Shown one piece after another: positions 63,418-64,000 of a stretch of 64,000 bases of DNA. The stretch spans positions 1-64,000 of the forward strand of contig JAILAD010000078.1 of NCBI GenBank assembly GCA_024681795.1, read 5' to 3'. Every line of letters begins with the position of its first letter. Position 1 is the stretch's first letter. The stretch comes from Lachnospiraceae bacterium (GTDB lineage: Bacteria; Bacillota; Clostridia; Lachnospirales; Lachnospiraceae). The notes under the pieces were generated by a model. It ran no database searches and had not been told where the DNA came from. It was given only the letters and a program-made list of their open reading frames with translations. Position numbers and translations under genes: made by a program.

Positions 63418-64000
63418 TTAAAATTTGAAATAATTTGCAATAATTCCATTGCCTTCTATGCGGCATTCAAACAAACAGCCGTCATATTCGCCTTTCAGGT
63501 CGTTTCCCGATGTTGTAATAAATAAAGTATTTAAATCCGGTCCGAAGCAGCAGGAAGTAACATTTGTTGCATCCACGTGAATGAGGGCAAGCAATTCACC
63601 TGTTTTCCCGTCTCTTTTTTCGATTCGGTGTCCTCCCCAGATTGCAACATATAAATTATCATCGGCATCGATACACATCCCGTCAGGGATTCCGTTTTCC
63701 GTTTTGAATAATATTTCTCTGTCTGAAATTTCATTTGTTTCAGAATCGTAACGATAACGGAAAATTGCTTTTTTCGGGGAATCCGAGAAATAAAATGTCT
63801 GATTGTCCTTACTCCATGCCATCCCGTTCGATATTTCGGTATTTTTTTGCATATATTTTAATTTCCTGTTATCGAGACAATACAGGTTTCCTTCCGGCTC
63901 ATATTCCCCTTCCCCAACACTGGAACCGAACCAGATTCGTCCTTTTGAATCTGCTTTTGCATCGTTTGAGCGAAGGTAAGGCTTGAATTCTTTTGTCAGA
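63418..64000 (-). CDS. SMP-30/gluconolactonase/LRE-family protein, C-terminal part (5' end outside window)
   Basis: The minus-strand frame is open to the right edge, giving 193 codons of visible sequence that end at 63418. The six-bladed propeller family motifs are present: NDAKADSKGRIWFGS, GNLYCLDN, EISNGMAWSKDN, FYFSDSPKKAIFRYRYD, GIPDGMCIDADDNLYVAIWGG and CCFGPDLNTLFITTSG. The Asn/Asp metal ligands (ND, SNGMAWS, DGMCID) are recognisable. These are calcium- or zinc-dependent lactonases acting on sugar acids. The internal ATG at 63852 is not the start. The substrate is unknown. Confidence 0.9.
   Translation of the reverse strand, partial: LTKEFKPYLRSNDAKADSKGRIWFGSSVGEGEYEPEGNLYCLDNRKLKYMQKNTEISNGMAWSKDNQTFYFSDSPKKAIFRYRYDSETNEISDREILFKTENGIPDGMCIDADDNLYVAIWGGHRIEKRDGKTGELLALIHVDATNVTSCCFGPDLNTLFITTSGNDLKGEYDGCLFECRIEGNGIIANYFKF

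Noticed and set aside
63418..63852. A complete 144-residue protein starting at ATG 63852
   Set aside because: SMP-30 motifs continue upstream in the same frame to the window edge, so the gene is cut by the window.

Overview
The window reads as a compact stretch of core chromosome from an anaerobic Bacillota bacterium, most likely Lachnospiraceae or a close relative within Clostridia. The basis is moderate GC content, strong AGGAGG-type ribosome binding sites, Rex, the electron-bifurcating NfnAB pair, formate-THF ligase next to FolD, SepF, ABC-F, the mreBCD-mrdA-rodA-mgsA order, and several zinc-ribbon membrane proteins of a kind common in that family. I cannot name the genus. Almost everything is on the + strand; the exceptions are an ABC-F gene, a tyrosine recombinase and the last two genes.

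Layout: (1) 1-3118: the end of NADP-isocitrate dehydrogenase, a small membrane protein, and a convergent ABC-F ATPase. (2) 3174-9107: a perfect consensus promoter starts rex - nnr - SGNH lipoprotein - alr - CBS/CorC protein, which groups redox sensing, NAD(P)H repair and D-alanine supply. (3) 9097-17683: yebC with its own promoter, an O-acetylhomoserine sulfhydrylase, a DPM1-type glycosyltransferase coupled to a multi-TM protein with a long acidic repeat tail, and ftsK. (4) 17783-25570: one-carbon genes fhs-folD, a zinc-ribbon/TPR/chitobiase-type surface protein, nfnAB, and a zinc-ribbon acidic membrane protein. (5) 25585-33674: rlmH, pyrimidine-nucleoside phosphorylase, phoH-ybeY, a MurJ/SpoVB-like flippase, and two overlapping flavoproteins.

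(6) 33666-36683: proB - a DUF896::5-formyl-THF cyclo-ligase fusion - proA. (7) 36743-45283: miaB, mutS, mutL, miaA and a methionine gamma-lyase-like PLP enzyme (tRNA modification and mismatch repair). (8) 45267-53162: the elongasome cluster mreB-mreC-mreD-mrdA-rodA followed by mgsA and a lipoprotein D,D-carboxypeptidase; the PBP2 carries a large insertion and no minCDE genes lie in the cluster. (9) 53206-58364: a small P-loop protein, an HlyD-like protein, yggS, sepF, a probable catalytically degenerate dehydroquinate-synthase-like protein, and an RluD-type pseudouridine synthase. (10) 58431-64000: a thioredoxin lipoprotein, a Xer-type recombinase divergent from a radical SAM protein, a small membrane protein, a 432-bp gap, a zinc-finger membrane protein, and a truncated SMP-30/gluconolactonase gene.

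I see no rRNA, tRNA, CRISPR array, insertion sequence, prophage or riboswitch. The items most worth following up are the dehydroquinate-synthase-like protein beside sepF, the DUF896::cyclo-ligase fusion inside the proline operon, the PBP2 insertion, the repeat-tailed membrane protein paired with a glycosyltransferase, and the triplicated Shine-Dalgarno unit before miaA.
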